From: Sphagnum compactum
Lineage: Eukaryota; Bryophyta; Sphagnopsida; Sphagnales
DNA: 64,000 bases
NCBI GenBank assembly: GCA_965153455.1
Contig: OZ234498.1
Span: forward strand, 19,468,001-19,532,000
Direction: 5' to 3'
Shown: positions 61,500-64,000 of the stretch, one piece after another
Layout: each line of letters begins with the position of its first letter
How positions within the stretch are numbered: the stretch's first letter is position 1
The notes under the pieces: generated by a model
What the model saw: only the letters and a program-made list of their open reading frames with translations
The model's database searches: none
What the model was told of the DNA's origin: nothing
Program-made: the position numbers and the translations under genes

Positions 61500-63895
61500 C
61501 ATCTACATTTGTGTAGAACAAAAACATCCACTCAATGGTGTGAGAAGGGGATATTACAAGTTGGGAAATGGAAAGTAAAACAACCCTACCACCTACACCA
61601 AGATGATATATTGGGCATGGAACTCAAATCCCAATGAAATGTGATCAAAATGGGGTGTGTTGACATATGAAACCTTCATTGCCTCTTAAGTTGCTTGGCA
61701 TCTAGTAGTCCATTCAAAAGCTTTAGATTTGTGTATCAAATTCATGATAGGTGCCATGATGAATGTAAAGTTTTTCATGAATCATTGGTAAACTATAAAT
61801 TTGTTGAGTTTTTGGATGTCTTAAGGATCCAAGACATGTGTGGATTGCTGAAATTTTTTGAAGGTTAAGAAATTACCTTTATTTGGAAACAATGTAGCCC
61901 AAAATTACTCATTAATAAACCAAAAATGTTGGGTTGAGATTAATACTGAACTTTCAATATTTGTCAAAACAAAGTCATAGCTTTGGTAATTGAATGATCG
62001 AGTTATTAAAAACATTAAAGTCATTTAGGAATAATTTCATGAAGTTATTGAAATATCCCTTGAATTTAAATTAACCAAATTCTGGTAAGTTAATAGAATA
62101 TTTTTAAAACCAAAAAGCACGATTATTCAAACAAAAGTTTCCCAATTGGTAATGAAAGTTGTTTTGTACATGTCTTTTGAAGTTAGATCATAATTTTGTG
62201 GTAGCTATTGCATCTAGAACTATTTTAGTAAAGGGAAAAGAATAAAGATTTTTTTTGGTTGTCAAATTGAATTTGCAAAATCCAATGCAAATTTTTAACT
62301 TCCCATTCTTTTTTGGTACAACTACAATTGGAGATATTCAAGTGACTTGATCTACTAGTTCAATGAACCTTATAGCCAAAAGTTTGTCCAAATCTTGTTT
62401 ATCACAACTACATAATTTAAATTCATTTGATGCATGGCTTGAATATGAGTTGGTGGAATGGCTATCATGTCCAATTCAATTTGGTATTGAATATTATATG
62501 GAGGAATCCCTTTCAAATCATGAAAACTCCATGCAAATACATTCTTATAATCCTTTAAAAGTTGTTTGACATTTATAGCTAATGTTGAATCAAAATTGTT
62601 GCTGATTTTTACTATTTGTGGTTCCTTTTAAATATTTAATGAAATTTAAGTTTCATACTTACTTGTATTTAAGAAGGTGTCCACTCAAGATTTTGCAATT
62701 TCTAAATTCGAATCCATAGAGTTGTGTTTATTGCAATAAATCCCTTGGTATGCCAAAATTACTTTTCAAATTTGGTAATATTGAAACTAAAGTTTAATTA
62801 TCAATGTTTTGGTAAATTAGTCATTATCTTTAGTACTAGTTGTGAACAAATAAGGTTTTGTTACAAGTAGAATGTTCTTTTCCTTATTAATAACAACATT
62901 GACAAAATCATAAACAGAACACTTTAAGGTGGTTTTTTATGGCCATCCAATCCTTTAGTGACATTAATATTTTAAACTATACCATCGCCTTCAATGGTGA
63001 TCAAATTGGTCCCCTAGTCATGAAAAACCTTTGCATGCCTCAACCTTGGGGTCTATTTAATAACATGAAATAACTGGCATTTAAAGCACTATTTTTAATA
63101 TTACAAAGGTGACCATGTATGGGATTCCCTGGATATGAATTTTTAGGTTTTTGATCAAATATACTAGCTTGGTTGTCGTTACATTTGCCATTATAAGATT
63201 GTATGGAATAGATAATTGGCAACTTTTTAATCCTAGCTTTTTTAAAAGTTGTTTGATAATGATACATTGATTCCAACGCCACATTCTAGCAAAACATCTT
63301 CTACAATGTATTTTTTCTCCAATTTGGATTTGGATGATTGCCATGTGGGGGTCCATAGTTACCAAAGTTATTGTAGGGTTAGATGCCAAAAGCTTTTTGG
63401 TTTTCAATGGAGAAAGTTTGGAACTTATACATATTTTTTCAAGTTTGGTGCAAGATGGAAAGGTTGTCCCAACATCAATGTGCATTTTTTTTCCAAAAGT
63501 CAATTGTTAATATTTTGGAGTGTCACATTTTATTCTACCTTTTCTTTTCCTTGGCAAGTGATTTGATAGTTGAAAAACTACTAGAATTAAATCTTGTAGT
63601 TTTTAGTTGTTTTATCATGGATAACAACTTTAAATTTTTTTTGTAGCTTTTCTTTTCTAGCCCATTCAATAGTGGTCTTGTTTTCTATGGCTCCTTTTAA
63701 AAACCACATCCTCAAGGCCTTTGCTCCTAGTGGTGATTGCCAAGACCATAATTATCAAAGTATTTTTTTTTTCGAGTTTGCATATATTACCAAAGTACTG
63801 ATTTTGTCCATAAACATTGCTCATGTTGTAGACTTGCATGTGGACAATCATAAATTCAATGATTTGGTTTTCCACAAATGTAACAATGGTAAACA
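61500..63895 (-). pseudogene. Ty3/gypsy retrotransposon gag-pol remnant
   Basis: Minus-strand order from 63.9 kb down. Gag zinc knuckle at about 63.87 kb, reading CYICGKPNH, stop, IYDC (CX2CX4HX4C spacing). Protease-like region at about 63.25-62.95 kb (IKQLLKKLGL, PYNLIMANVTTTKLVYLIKN, GIPYMVTF, FMLLNRP). RT at about 62.35-61.9 kb (ISPIVVVPKKNGKLKICIGF, PFTKIVLDAIATTKL, MYKTTFITNW, FGFKNI, FMKLFLNDFNVF with FLND where FLDD is expected). RNase H start at about 61.7 kb (FEWTTRCQAT). Many stops and frameshifts; clearly dead. No LTRs found. The 5' part may continue beyond the window. Confidence 0.8.
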
Positions 63896-64000
63896 AAAGA
63901 AGATTTTGGCTAAAGTCCAAAACTTCGGTTGCCACTCTTGAGGTTTGGTTGTTGTCTCCTTTGTTATACTAAAACCTTGTTTACCGAAGGTGATTTCTTC

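Overview
The window is nuclear DNA of a land plant: spliced genes, plastid-targeted proteins, a plant AGC-VIII kinase, a Toc159 import receptor, an AT-rich background and decayed plant transposons. An ornithine decarboxylase gene with three introns and generally short introns suggest a spore-bearing plant rather than a flowering plant, but the species cannot be fixed from sequence alone. I see no CRISPR array, operon, tRNA or rRNA gene.

Layout. 1-1320: last four exons of pyruvate decarboxylase (+). 1.3-10.1 kb: AT-rich intergenic DNA with a MITE at 3.1-3.5 kb. 10.2-13.2 kb: ornithine decarboxylase (-), four coding exons. 13.2-24 kb: low-complexity leader, then a repeat-rich AT desert with a hAT transposase scrap, a second copy of the same MITE and a tandem repeat just upstream of the next gene. 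24.2-30.7 kb: ATP-dependent phosphofructokinase (+), 15 coding exons. 32.1-34.0 kb: decayed Ty1/copia pol (-). 36.7-37.0 kb: a short non-autonomous Helitron with G-runs. 38.1-39.0 kb: a terminal-inverted-repeat element with another repeat nested inside it. 39.9-46.4 kb: a Toc159-class chloroplast import GTPase (+), six exons. 46.4-50.9 kb: repeats. 51.0-52.9 kb: an AGC-VIII protein kinase (-), two exons. 53.8-54.5 kb: further copies of two repeat families. 57.0-58.8 kb: parts of an unrecognised gene (-). 59.3-60.4 kb: two tandem arrays. 61.5-63.9 kb: decayed Ty3/gypsy gag-pol (-).

The genes are independent eukaryotic transcription units. Pyruvate decarboxylase and phosphofructokinase both serve carbohydrate breakdown (fermentation and glycolysis). 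Ornithine decarboxylase starts polyamine synthesis, Toc159 imports plastid precursors, and the kinase belongs to a plant signalling family. No functional cluster is evident. The most notable unexplained structure is a set of small dispersed repeat families (called A to D here), each with two or three recognisable copies in the window. Family C lies immediately upstream of both the phosphofructokinase and the kinase genes.
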